DNA of 26,392 nucleotides from Zwartia sp. (GTDB lineage: Bacteria > Pseudomonadota > Gammaproteobacteria > Burkholderiales > Burkholderiaceae_B), in contig JAURZO010000072.1 in the NCBI GenBank assembly GCA_030653405.1, forward strand, positions 1 to 26,392. Reading direction: 5' to 3'. Made by a program: the position numbers and the translations under genes. How positions within the stretch are numbered: position 1 is the first letter of the stretch; every line of letters begins with the position of its first letter. Below are positions 15,447 through 23,434 of this stretch, one piece after another. The notes below the pieces were generated by a model, which did no database searches, was not told the origin of the DNA, and saw nothing but the letters and a program-made list of their open reading frames with translations.

Positions 15447-17213
15447 CTAGCTGGCGCTCGCCCAGGTGTCTTTGAGGGTCGTGACGCGATTGAATACGGG
15501 TCTTTGCGCCGTCGAATCCTGAGCATCAATGACAAAGTAGCCTAGACGTTCAAATTGCAAAACGATCCCGGGTTCGAGCGACGTACCGGGTTCGAGCCAG
15601 GCTTGAACGGTTTGCACCGACTTGGGGTTGATATAGTCCAGAAAGTCGCCTTCGCCGGCGTCGGGAAAAGGCTCCGTGAACAGTCGGTCATAGAGTCTGA
15701 TTTCGGCTGGAACGGCGGTGGCGGCGCTGATCCACGTCACATTGCCCTTGACCTTGACGGCATCCGAGCCAGGCGTGCCGCTCTTTGTCTCCGGGTTGAA
15801 CTCCGCATGCACCTCGATGATGTTGCCATGTTCGTCTTTCAAGCAACCGGTGCAGGTCACGACATAGCCATATTTCAGTCGTACCGAATTACCAGGGAAA
15901 AGCCTAAAATATTTCTTAGGTGGGACTTCTGCAAAATCTTCGCGCTCGATCCAGACTTCGCGCGTCAGCGGAAATTCCCGTTGTCCCGCAGCCGGATCGT
16001 GTGGATTGCGTGGTGCATGGCACAGTTCGACGTGATGTTCAGGAAAATTGGTGATCACCAGCTTGAGCGGATCCAGAATCGCAACCGAGCGTGGTGCGAG
16101 TGGATCCTGAACTTCACGCAGGGCCTGATCGAGCAAACTGTAGTCAATGCGCGAATTGGACTTGGAGACCCCCGTGCGCTCGCAAAACAGCCGTAACGCC
16201 GGAGCGGTGTAGCCACGACGACGCAAACCCGCGATCGTGGGCATGCGCGGGTCGTCCCACCCATTGACATGGCCTTCTTTGACCAGTTGCAAGAGCTTGC
16301 GCTTGCTGGTGACGATGTAGCTGATGTTCAGACGGGCAAACTCGTACTGGTGGGGCAGAGGCAAGGCAAACTTGCCGAGCTCTTGCAAACGATTGAGTGT
16401 CCAGTCGTAAAAAGGCCGCTGATCTTCGAACTCCAGCGTACAAATGCTATGCGTGATCCCTTCCAGCGCATCCTCGATCGGATGCGCATAGGCGTACATC
16501 GGGTAGATACACCATGTTTTACCGGTTCGGTGATGTTCCGCGTGGCGAATACGGTAAAGCACGGGATCGCGCATGTTGATGTTGGGCGAGGCCATGTCGA
16601 TCCGCGCGCGCAAAGCCATGCTGCCGTCAGGATGTTTACCTTCGCGCATTTCGCGCAACAGACGCAGCGAATCAGCTGCAGGACGATCCCGGAACGGCGA
16701 GTTTTTGCCAGGTTCGGTCAGCGTCCCACGCATCGCACGCATCTGCTCGGGACTCTGTTCGTCCACATAGGCATGGCCGGCCGCGATCAGCGCCTCGGCG
16801 AACCCATACATCTCCTCAAAATAGCTGCTGGCGAAGTAGAGGTGCTCCCGACCGTCGATATTCCAGTCAAACCCCAGCCATTTCACCGCGTCAATGATGG
16901 CATCAACGTACTCTTGCTCTTCTTTTTCCGGATTGGTGTCGTCAAAACGCAGATGACACACGCCACCGTAGTCACGCGCCAAACCAAAATTCAAACAAAT
17001 GCTTTTTGCATGACCAATATGCAGGTAGCCGTTGGGTTCGGGGGGGAACCGTGTACGGATGCGCGCGGTGTCGAGGCCGCCAGTGGCCTGGACCTGTGCG
17101 GAACCAGGATGACCGGCCCAGCGTTTACCTGCGAAGCGCTGGGAAGCCAGATCCGCTTCGATGATGTTGCGCAGAAAATTAGTTGTAACGGGGGCGTTGG
17201 TTTCAGTGGTCAT
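15447..17213 (-). CDS. glnS: Glutaminyl-tRNA synthetase
   Basis: A class I aminoacyl-tRNA synthetase that charges tRNA(Gln) with glutamine, cytosolic. The protein has 588 residues against 554 in E. coli. The signature HIGH is at 65-68 within PPEPNGYLHIGHAKS, and the KMSKS-type loop reads VTSKRKL. LRFDDTNPEKE and GWDDPRMPTIAGLRRRGYT are family hallmarks, and the C-terminal anticodon-binding β-barrels end normally. Part of the extra length is an insertion of about 17 residues near 28-50 (RWAGHPGSAQVQATGGLD), directly before the Rossmann fold. It is divergent from recQ and leads into minC-minD-minE after 20 bp. Presence of GlnS implies direct glutaminylation of tRNA(Gln) in this organism. Confidence 0.97.
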   Translation of the reverse strand: MTTETNAPVTTNFLRNIIEADLASQRFAGKRWAGHPGSAQVQATGGLDTARIRTRFPPEPNGYLHIGHAKSICLNFGLARDYGGVCHLRFDDTNPEKEEQEYVDAIIDAVKWLGFDWNIDGREHLYFASSYFEEMYGFAEALIAAGHAYVDEQSPEQMRAMRGTLTEPGKNSPFRDRPAADSLRLLREMREGKHPDGSMALRARIDMASPNINMRDPVLYRIRHAEHHRTGKTWCIYPMYAYAHPIEDALEGITHSICTLEFEDQRPFYDWTLNRLQELGKFALPLPHQYEFARLNISYIVTSKRKLLQLVKEGHVNGWDDPRMPTIAGLRRRGYTAPALRLFCERTGVSKSNSRIDYSLLDQALREVQDPLAPRSVAILDPLKLVITNFPEHHVELCHAPRNPHDPAAGQREFPLTREVWIEREDFAEVPPKKYFRLFPGNSVRLKYGYVVTCTGCLKDEHGNIIEVHAEFNPETKSGTPGSDAVKVKGNVTWISAATAVPAEIRLYDRLFTEPFPDAGEGDFLDYINPKSVQTVQAWLEPGTSLEPGIVLQFERLGYFVIDAQDSTAQRPVFNRVTTLKDTWASAS

Positions 17214-17327
17214 ACAGAGATTTGTGAGCAGCTATAACAAGCAATAGACACACATTTTGCCATGAGGCGCCCCAAAGGACGTGGCGGTCGGGAAAATCCC
17301 CCTACTTTGTTCCTCTACAATCCCACC

Positions 17328-17357
17328 ATGTTGTTCAAAAAAGTCACGCATGTCTGA
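17328..17357 (+). other. Possible leaderless nine-codon upstream ORF overlapping the recQ start
   Basis: A short frame ATG TTG TTC AAA AAA GTC ACG CAT GTC TGA starts 22 bp before the recQ ATG, in another frame, and ends inside recQ. A TACAAT element at 17316-17321 would place the transcription start on or next to this ATG. The -35 region is weak and no ribosome site precedes either start. A regulatory role by coupling is speculative. Confidence 0.25.
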
Positions 17358-19233
17358 GCTCAGCGCGATCGCCTCAGCCTCATCTTCCCCGCACGACCCT
17401 TCATCACGCCCCCGTGAATTGGGCGCAGGGGAAGTGCTGTCCAGAGTGTTTGGCTACGAATCTTTTCGCGGCGATCAGCAGGCGATAGTCGAGCATGTCA
17501 TCGCGGGCGGAGACGCGCTGGTGCTGATGCCCACAGGTGGAGGCAAGTCCCTGTGCTATCAGGTGCCTGCCCTTGTCCGCGCAGGCACCGGGATTGTGAT
17601 TTCCCCCCTGATCGCTCTGATGCAGGATCAAGTCGATGCGCTCACGGAGCTGGGTGTGCGGGCGGCGTTCCTAAACTCCACGCAGGACTGGCAGGATACG
17701 CGCGACGTTGAACAGGCTTTTTTAAAGGGCGAACTGGATTTGCTCTATGTCGCACCCGAACGTCTGCTGACCGACCGCTGCTCTCAGTTACTTGAGCGCG
17801 GCAAGATTGCTTTATTCGCCATCGATGAGGCGCACTGTGTTTCGCAGTGGGGCCATGATTTTCGTCCCGAGTACTTAGGACTGTCAGTGCTGCACGAGCG
17901 TTGGCCTGACATCCCCCGGATCGCGCTGACGGCCACCGCAACGGATGTGACGCGCCGCGAAATTGCCCAGCGACTCTCGCTCGGAGAGGCGCGGCATTTT
18001 GTCGCCAGTTTTGACCGACCCAATATTCGCTACAACATTGTTGAAAAACAGGATGTCCGCAAGCAACTCCTGCAATTGCTCAAGCGTGAACATGCCGGTG
18101 ATGCTGGGATTGTGTACTGCCTGTCCCGCAATAAAGTCGATGACACGGCCGCCTTTTTGTGCGCGCAAGGGATCGAGGCGTTGCCCTATCACGCCGGGCT
18201 CGGCGCGCAGGTGCGTGCGCAAAACCAGTCTCGCTTTTTACGCGAGGATGGCATTGTGATGGTCGCGACCATCGCGTTCGGCATGGGCATTGATAAACCG
18301 GATGTCCGCTTTGTGGCGCATATCGATATGCCAAAGTCCGTCGAAGGTTACTACCAGGAGACGGGGCGGGCGGGCAGGGACGGGTTGCCGGCGACGGCGT
18401 GGCTTGCGTATGGTTTGCAGGACGTGGTGCAACAGCGCCGGATGATCGATGAGTCGGCCGGTGATGATGCGTTCAGGCGCCGGCTAGGGACTCAGCTCGA
18501 TGCAATGCTTGGCATGTGCGAGGCGATTGCCTGTCGTCGACAGCGGTTGCTGCAGTATTTTGGTCAACGGATTGAGCCGTGTGGCAATTGTGACAATTGC
18601 TTGCAGCCGCCCGAGGCCTGGGATGGCACGGTAGCCGCTCAGAAAATGTTGTCCGCCATTTATCGGCTCATGAAAGAGCGTGGCCAACGCTACGGTGCGG
18701 GTCACTTGATCGATATTTTGCGCGGTAAATCAACGCCCCGCGTCTTGGAAAACGAGCACGAAAAACTCTCTGTGTTCGGGGTGGGGCAGGATATTTCCGA
18801 GCAAGCTTGGCGTAGCGTGTTGCGCCAACTGCTCGCCCACGGACTCTTAGTGGTGGACCAAGAGGGTTACGGTACGCTCGCGTTGACCGAAGAAAGCCGT
18901 GCGGTGCTCAAGGGTGAGCGCACCCTGATGCTCCGGCGAGAAGCAGACCGGGTCGCGCGCAATCCTGTCGGGAGGCCGAGCGCGCTACAGCCCGATCTAC
19001 CCGCGGGCGCGCAGGAAATATTCCAGGCGCTGCGGCATTGGCGCGCGGACATTGCGCGCAGTCACGGTGTGCCGGCTTACGTCATTTTTCATGATGCGAC
19101 CTTGCGGGAGATTGCTCTGGCTAAACCGGACAATCTAGACGCGCTTGGGCATGTCAACGGAGTCGGTGCACGCAAGCTTGAGGCTTACGGCGCGTTGATC
19201 CTCAAGTGCATTGCTGAGTCTGATATCAGGTAA
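17350..19233 (+). CDS. recQ: ATP-dependent DNA helicase RecQ
   Basis: A 3'-5' superfamily 2 helicase acting in recombination and fork repair (RecF pathway). The start chosen is the ATG at 17350 (MSELSAIAS), giving 627 residues. An in-frame GTG at 17281 would add 23 residues without family similarity. Motifs: motif 0 FGYESFRGDQQ, Walker A PTGGGKS at 61-67, DEAH at 159-162, motif VI QETGRAGRDG, then the RQC zinc-binding cysteines (CR...CGNCDNC), winged helix, and the HRDC domain at the C-terminus (GAQEIFQALRHWRADIARSHGVPAYVIFHD). Its last eight bases overlap the convergent ruvB gene. It is divergent from glnS. Confidence 0.96.
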   Translation: MSELSAIASASSSPHDPSSRPRELGAGEVLSRVFGYESFRGDQQAIVEHVIAGGDALVLMPTGGGKSLCYQVPALVRAGTGIVISPLIALMQDQVDALTELGVRAAFLNSTQDWQDTRDVEQAFLKGELDLLYVAPERLLTDRCSQLLERGKIALFAIDEAHCVSQWGHDFRPEYLGLSVLHERWPDIPRIALTATATDVTRREIAQRLSLGEARHFVASFDRPNIRYNIVEKQDVRKQLLQLLKREHAGDAGIVYCLSRNKVDDTAAFLCAQGIEALPYHAGLGAQVRAQNQSRFLREDGIVMVATIAFGMGIDKPDVRFVAHIDMPKSVEGYYQETGRAGRDGLPATAWLAYGLQDVVQQRRMIDESAGDDAFRRRLGTQLDAMLGMCEAIACRRQRLLQYFGQRIEPCGNCDNCLQPPEAWDGTVAAQKMLSAIYRLMKERGQRYGAGHLIDILRGKSTPRVLENEHEKLSVFGVGQDISEQAWRSVLRQLLAHGLLVVDQEGYGTLALTEESRAVLKGERTLMLRREADRVARNPVGRPSALQPDLPAGAQEIFQALRHWRADIARSHGVPAYVIFHDATLREIALAKPDNLDALGHVNGVGARKLEAYGALILKCIAESDIR

Positions 19234-20293
19234 ACAGCGGACCGTCTGTTGGGGGTACCTTGGGAGGGGTCAAACCCAAGTGTCGCCAGGTGGTTTGTGT
19301 CGCCATCCGACCACGCGGAGTACGTTGCAAATACCCATGCTGGATCAAATAAGGCTCGATGACATCTTCAATGGTGTCACGCTCCTCGCCAATCGCGGCG
19401 GCAAGGCTGTCCACCCCGACGGGGCCGCCATCGAATTTATGGATAATGGCTTCGAGCAGTTTGCGATCCATCAGGTCCAGTCCTTGTGGATCGACTTCAA
19501 GCATCGAGAGCGCGGCATTGGCCACGGCGGCGTCAATCGTACCGTTCGCTTTGACTTGTGCGTAGTCCCGCACCCGGCGCAGCAGGCGATTGGCAATCCG
19601 GGGCGTGCCCCGGGCGCGTCTGGCCACCTCTGAAGCACCATCCGGCGTAATCGGGACCTGCAGCAGGCCGGCACTTCGTGTTGCGATCCGAGTGAGTTCT
19701 TCGGGTGTGTAAAACTCCAGCCTTGATACGATGCCAAAACGGTCCCGCAAGGGGTTGGTCAGCATACCGGCGCGTGTCGTCGCACCGACGAGGGTAAAAG
19801 GCTGCAGATCCAGTTTCACGCTGCGCGCAGCGGGTCCCTCACCGATCAGAATATCGATCTGAAAATCTTCGAGTGCGGGATAGAGGATTTCCTCCACGAC
19901 GGGTGATAAACGGTGTATTTCGTCAATAAACAGGACGTCATTGCGTTCCAGATTGGTCAGCAAAGCGGCCAGATCACCGGGACGTTCCAACACGGGCCCT
20001 GAGGTTTGACGCATATTCACCCCCATCTCGTGGGCGATGATGTGTGCCAGAGTTGTTTTACCCAAGCCAGGCGGGCCAAACAACAGGACGTGATCGAGTG
20101 ACTCCTGACGATTGCGCGCAGCAGAGATAAATATCTGCAATTGCTCGCGTACCCGTTGCTGACCGACGTATTCCTCAAGGGCGCGCGGACGCAACGCCCG
20201 TTCGATGGTTTCTTCGTTAGGGGTCGTCGCCTGAGGCGTGACGAGACGCGAGGCCTCGGCGCGGGAACTGAGAGAATCAGACTGTATGGCCAT
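19226..20293 (-). CDS. ruvB: Holliday junction branch migration ATPase RuvB
   Basis: RuvB is the hexameric AAA+ motor that, with RuvA, drives Holliday junction branch migration. The protein has 355 residues, of normal length plus a slightly long N-terminus. Walker A is GPPGLGKT at 73-80, Walker B is LFIDEIHRLS with DEIH at 124-127, sensor 1 lies in LVGATTRAGMLT, the arginine finger region in NPLRDRFG, and the C-terminal winged helix in RTPRGRMAT. The opening RPRALEEYVGQ is typical. It stands alone: ruvA is 5.5 kb away on the same strand, with five metabolic genes between. It is divergent from the dehydratase gene and overlaps recQ tail-to-tail by 8 bp, so neither gene can have a terminator between them. 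Confidence 0.97.
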   Translation of the reverse strand: MAIQSDSLSSRAEASRLVTPQATTPNEETIERALRPRALEEYVGQQRVREQLQIFISAARNRQESLDHVLLFGPPGLGKTTLAHIIAHEMGVNMRQTSGPVLERPGDLAALLTNLERNDVLFIDEIHRLSPVVEEILYPALEDFQIDILIGEGPAARSVKLDLQPFTLVGATTRAGMLTNPLRDRFGIVSRLEFYTPEELTRIATRSAGLLQVPITPDGASEVARRARGTPRIANRLLRRVRDYAQVKANGTIDAAVANAALSMLEVDPQGLDLMDRKLLEAIIHKFDGGPVGVDSLAAAIGEERDTIEDVIEPYLIQHGYLQRTPRGRMATQTTWRHLGLTPPKVPPTDGPLFT

Positions 20294-20336
20294 TCATGAA
20301 CGAAAAAAATTACCCGTTAGACATACGGTATGCGCA

Positions 20337-20365
20337 TTGAAGTCCGGACAATCGTACACTATCTA
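20337..20365 (+). promoter_or_regulatory. Weak candidate promoter of the dehydratase operon
   Basis: TTGAAG at 20337-20342 (4 of 6) is followed after 17 bp by TATCTA at 20360-20365 (3 of 6), in the 103-bp gap between divergent ruvB and the dehydratase gene. A good ribosome site (GAGAGGAAAG) follows before the ATG at 20397. The -10 match is poor, so this is tentative. Confidence 0.25.
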
Positions 20366-20396
20366 GCATCCCAGAACTGATCATGAGAGGAAAGCG

Positions 20397-21368
20397 ATGT
20401 CCATTGTGTTGCCAACATACGAAGATGTGGTTCATGCGTCCGAGACGCTTAAGGGTGTTGCGCACCGCACACCGGTCATGACGTCTGCGACCGCTGACCG
20501 GATGACGGGCGCACGCGTATTTTTCAAATGCGACAACTTGCAGCGCATGGGCGCTTTCAAGTTTCGCGGTGCGTATAACGCCATTGCGAATCTTTCCCCG
20601 GAGCAGCGTCGTGCCGGGGTGCTGACCTTTTCATCGGGCAATCACGCCCAGGCGATCGCCTTGGCTGGCAAATTACTCGGTGTCGCCACTACCATCATCA
20701 TGCCGCTGGATGCGCCAGCAGCCAAGAAAGCCGCTACGCAAGAATATGGCGCGACTGTCGTCAGCTACGACCGTTATAAAGAAAATCGCGACGATATCGC
20801 GCGCGAAATGCAGAAAAAAACGGGTATGGCATTGATCCCTCCTTATGACCATCTGCATGTGATTGCGGGGCAGGGTACGGCCGCCAAAGAACTGTTCGAG
20901 GATGTTGGCGAACTCGACTATTTGCTGGTGTGTCTGGGTGGTGGAGGCCTGCTTGCGGGGAGTGCACTGTCCGCAAGTGCGTTAAGTCCAAAGTGCAAGG
21001 TGTATGGCGTCGAGCCCGAGGCGGGCAATGACGGTCAGCAGTCCCTGCGAAAAGGCGAGGTCGTGCATATTGATCCCCCGCGTTCGATCGCCGATGGCGC
21101 ACTGACCCTTTACCTCGGTCAATTGACGTTTGGCGTGATCAAGCAGCGCGTCACCGATATTTTGACCGTGACGGATCCTCAGCTCCTCAAGGCGATGCGA
21201 TTCTTTGCTGAACGGATGAAGCTGGTCGTCGAGCCCACGGGGTGTCTGGGTGCGGCGGCGCTTCTGGAGGGTGTTCTCCCCATCGAAAAGGGCGCCCGCG
21301 TTGGCGTCATCATCAGTGGTGGTAATGTAGACTTGAAGGCTTATGCAGGATTTCTGACTCAAGCCTGA
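20397..21368 (+). CDS. PLP-dependent serine/threonine dehydratase-family enzyme, probably threo-3-hydroxyaspartate ammonia-lyase or threonine dehydratase
   Basis: A 323-residue fold-type II PLP enzyme without the C-terminal ACT/regulatory domain of IlvA, hence of the catabolic or serine-racemase-like short type. The Schiff-base lysine is K55 in GAFKFRGAYN, the substrate loop is SSGNHAQA at 79-86, and the phosphate-binding GGGG is at 181-184. Such enzymes deaminate a β-hydroxy amino acid (threonine, serine or threo-3-hydroxyaspartate) to the 2-oxo acid and ammonia. In this bacterial group the short form is often annotated as threo-3-hydroxyaspartate ammonia-lyase. Substrate choice cannot be settled by eye. 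A strong ribosome site precedes the ATG, and the next gene follows after 18 bp. Confidence 0.88.
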   Translation: MSIVLPTYEDVVHASETLKGVAHRTPVMTSATADRMTGARVFFKCDNLQRMGAFKFRGAYNAIANLSPEQRRAGVLTFSSGNHAQAIALAGKLLGVATTIIMPLDAPAAKKAATQEYGATVVSYDRYKENRDDIAREMQKKTGMALIPPYDHLHVIAGQGTAAKELFEDVGELDYLLVCLGGGGLLAGSALSASALSPKCKVYGVEPEAGNDGQQSLRKGEVVHIDPPRSIADGALTLYLGQLTFGVIKQRVTDILTVTDPQLLKAMRFFAERMKLVVEPTGCLGAAALLEGVLPIEKGARVGVIISGGNVDLKAYAGFLTQA

Positions 21369-21386
21369 GTTTTTTCGGAGTAGTCC

Positions 21387-22307
21387 ATGCGTGTTCTAGT
21401 CATTGGTGGTGCAGGTTTTCTTGGGCGACAGATTGTCGGTCGTCTGGTGGCCGAAGGCCATGTGGTGCATGTCCCCACGCGACAGTTTCAGCACGCGCGT
21501 CCATTATTGGTTCATCCCACTGTGACGGTCATGGAAGCCAATATTCATGATGATGCCACGCTGAACCGCCTGGTCAACGGCTGTGACGTCGTGCTGAATC
21601 TGATCGGTATTTTGCATAGCCGCGCCGGGCAGCCGTTTGGACCGGATTTTGATCTTGCGCATGTTCAATTGCCCGGGCGTGTGGCCAAAGCTTGTCTGGC
21701 GCATGGGGTTAAGCGCTTGATTCATGTGAGCGCGTTGGGGGCAGATGCACAGGCACCCAGTGGTTATTTGCGCTCCAAAGCGGCAGGTGAGCAGGCGATT
21801 CGGCAAGCCTATGCTGCCGCCAACAGCGATGCTTATACGATTTTCAGACCGTCGGTCGTGTTTGGTCCCGAAGACCAATTTATGAATATGTTCGCCCGGC
21901 TCGCCCGCTTTTTCCCGGTTTTGCCGATTGCGGGTGCTGAGGCCAAGATGCAGCCTGTTTATGTGCTGGATGTGGCCCAAGCTGTTTTGAACACCCTGGG
22001 ACAGCCTTGGGCGTGCGGTCAAACGTTTGAGTTGGCAGGCCCGCGTGTATACAAGCTTGGTGAGCTGGTCGAGTTGGCGGCACTCTGGAGCGGCCATCCT
22101 CGTCCCGTGATTGCCTTGCCAATGTCAATCGGGCGAATGCAGGCTTGGTTTTTTGAGCGTCTGCCGGGTCAGCCTTTAATGTCTCGCGACAATCTTGCCT
22201 CCTTGAGCGTCGATAACATCAGCACGGAACCAATGAATCCTTTGCTTGGCATCGTGCCGACCGCACTTGAGTCGATCGCACCGGTTTATCTCAAGCCTAC
22301 TGCTTGA
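21387..22307 (+). CDS. NDUFA9-like NAD(P)-binding protein (atypical SDR)
   Basis: A 306-residue atypical short-chain dehydrogenase related to the complex I accessory subunit NDUFA9/SDR_a5. The Rossmann dinucleotide motif GGAGFLG is at 7-13, NLIGIL near 71, HVSALGAD near 113-120, and YLRSK gives Y127 and K131 in the classic Y-x3-K spacing. RPSVVFGPEDQFMNMFARLARFFPVLPI is the hallmark of this group. Bacterial members are mostly of unknown role, and catalytic activity has not been shown for most. No signal peptide is visible. It follows the dehydratase gene after 18 bp with a GGAG ribosome site and is probably co-transcribed with it. The family is clear, the function not. Confidence 0.88.
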   Translation: MRVLVIGGAGFLGRQIVGRLVAEGHVVHVPTRQFQHARPLLVHPTVTVMEANIHDDATLNRLVNGCDVVLNLIGILHSRAGQPFGPDFDLAHVQLPGRVAKACLAHGVKRLIHVSALGADAQAPSGYLRSKAAGEQAIRQAYAAANSDAYTIFRPSVVFGPEDQFMNMFARLARFFPVLPIAGAEAKMQPVYVLDVAQAVLNTLGQPWACGQTFELAGPRVYKLGELVELAALWSGHPRPVIALPMSIGRMQAWFFERLPGQPLMSRDNLASLSVDNISTEPMNPLLGIVPTALESIAPVYLKPTA

Positions 22308-22334
22308 TCCAGCATTTATTTCAGGTAAAACAAC

Positions 22335-23360
22335 ATGACCACAACAAAACAAGGTAAAGCGCTCAACATTAAAGACTCACGTATCCTGATCGCGGGTGCG
22401 GCCAGTTTGGTGGGATCCCACACCGCCGATCTGCTTCTAAAAGAAGGCGCGCGCGAAGTTCTCCTGCTGGACAATTTTGCTTTTGGCTCGATGGAGGCCA
22501 TCAAGCATTTGCAGGATGATCCGCGCGTAAAGATCGTGCGCGCTGATTTGATGAGGTTGCCGGATTTGTTGATGGCGACTGAGGGTGTTGACGGTGTGGT
22601 GCATCTCGCAGCCTACATGACACTTGGTTTTTCCCAAACGCCTTGGCAGGCTGTCGATGTGAACATCCGTGGCGCGCAAAACATGCTTGAAGCATGTCGC
22701 GTCAATCAGGTTAAAAAAATCATCTTCGCCTCGTCGAACGCTGTCTATGGTTACGGCTCAGGGATCAAGGGTGCGCTCTCAGAAGATATTCCTTTCCACT
22801 CTGTCGGAGCCCCTCCGGCGGCCATTCTGTATGGCGCTTCTAAAATAATGGGCGAGCAGTTGTGTCGCCACTATCACCAGACCTTTGGTCAGGATTATGT
22901 TGTGTTGCGCTACTCCACCGTTTACGGCGAGCGTCAACATTACCGCGCGGCTAATTCGTTGTACATCATGGAAACTTACGACTTGGTGCGCAAAGGTCAG
23001 GCGCCCGTATTGCCGGGTGATGGCAAGGATACGAAGCACTTCGTTCATGTGTCGGATGTCGCACGCGCGAACCTCGCGGCACTCCAAAGCACGGCGACTG
23101 ATGTGGCTGTCAACGTTTCAGGTCCCGCACCGATTACAACTGGCGAACTCGTCAGCTTGGTGCTTGAATATTGCAAGAGCGATCTCAAGCCGGAAGTGCG
23201 TCCCGATCCACCAGGCAAGGTGCGTCTGACCTCTGGTGGCGCTTTTCATATTCCGCATGACAAGGCGGGTGAGGTGATTGGATGGCAGCCTGTCGTGCAG
23301 ATGCGCGAAGGGGTGACGCGTTTGTTGGCATGGCGCGAGCAGCAGGAAAAGCTTGGCTAA
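22335..23360 (+). CDS. NAD-dependent epimerase/dehydratase-family protein (extended SDR)
   Basis: A 341-residue extended SDR resembling UDP-glucose 4-epimerase-type enzymes. The dinucleotide loop reads GAASLVG at 21-27, where Ser24 replaces the middle Gly of the usual GxxGxxG. HLAAYMT, FASSNAVYG at about 131-139 and the catalytic pair Y166/K170 in YGASK are intact, as is the RYSTVYGERQ stretch. It should oxidise or epimerise a sugar nucleotide or other hydroxy compound using NAD. The neighbours (dehydratase, Bug receptor) are catabolic rather than cell-surface genes, so a role in sugar-nucleotide synthesis is not assured. It lies 27 bp after the NDUFA9-like gene. Confidence 0.88.
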   Translation: MTTTKQGKALNIKDSRILIAGAASLVGSHTADLLLKEGAREVLLLDNFAFGSMEAIKHLQDDPRVKIVRADLMRLPDLLMATEGVDGVVHLAAYMTLGFSQTPWQAVDVNIRGAQNMLEACRVNQVKKIIFASSNAVYGYGSGIKGALSEDIPFHSVGAPPAAILYGASKIMGEQLCRHYHQTFGQDYVVLRYSTVYGERQHYRAANSLYIMETYDLVRKGQAPVLPGDGKDTKHFVHVSDVARANLAALQSTATDVAVNVSGPAPITTGELVSLVLEYCKSDLKPEVRPDPPGKVRLTSGGAFHIPHDKAGEVIGWQPVVQMREGVTRLLAWREQQEKLG

Positions 23361-23434
23361 TCAGATCAGAATGACGATGCGCAACTGAGTATATTGAGTG
23401 CGCAAACGATAAGAGTTTAAAAGAGGAGACGGTT

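Noticed and set aside
15555..16196. A 213-codon open frame on the plus strand opposite the 3' part of glnS
   Set aside because: It shadows glnS codon structure, with no recognisable domain and no ribosome site.
16269..17237. A 322-codon open frame on the plus strand opposite glnS
   Set aside because: It is fully antisense to a clearly conserved glnS, has no family motif, and long antisense frames are common in GC-rich coding DNA.
21504..22097. A 197-codon open frame on the minus strand opposite the NDUFA9-like gene
   Set aside because: Antisense shadow: the plus-strand gene has clear Rossmann and Y-x3-K motifs.
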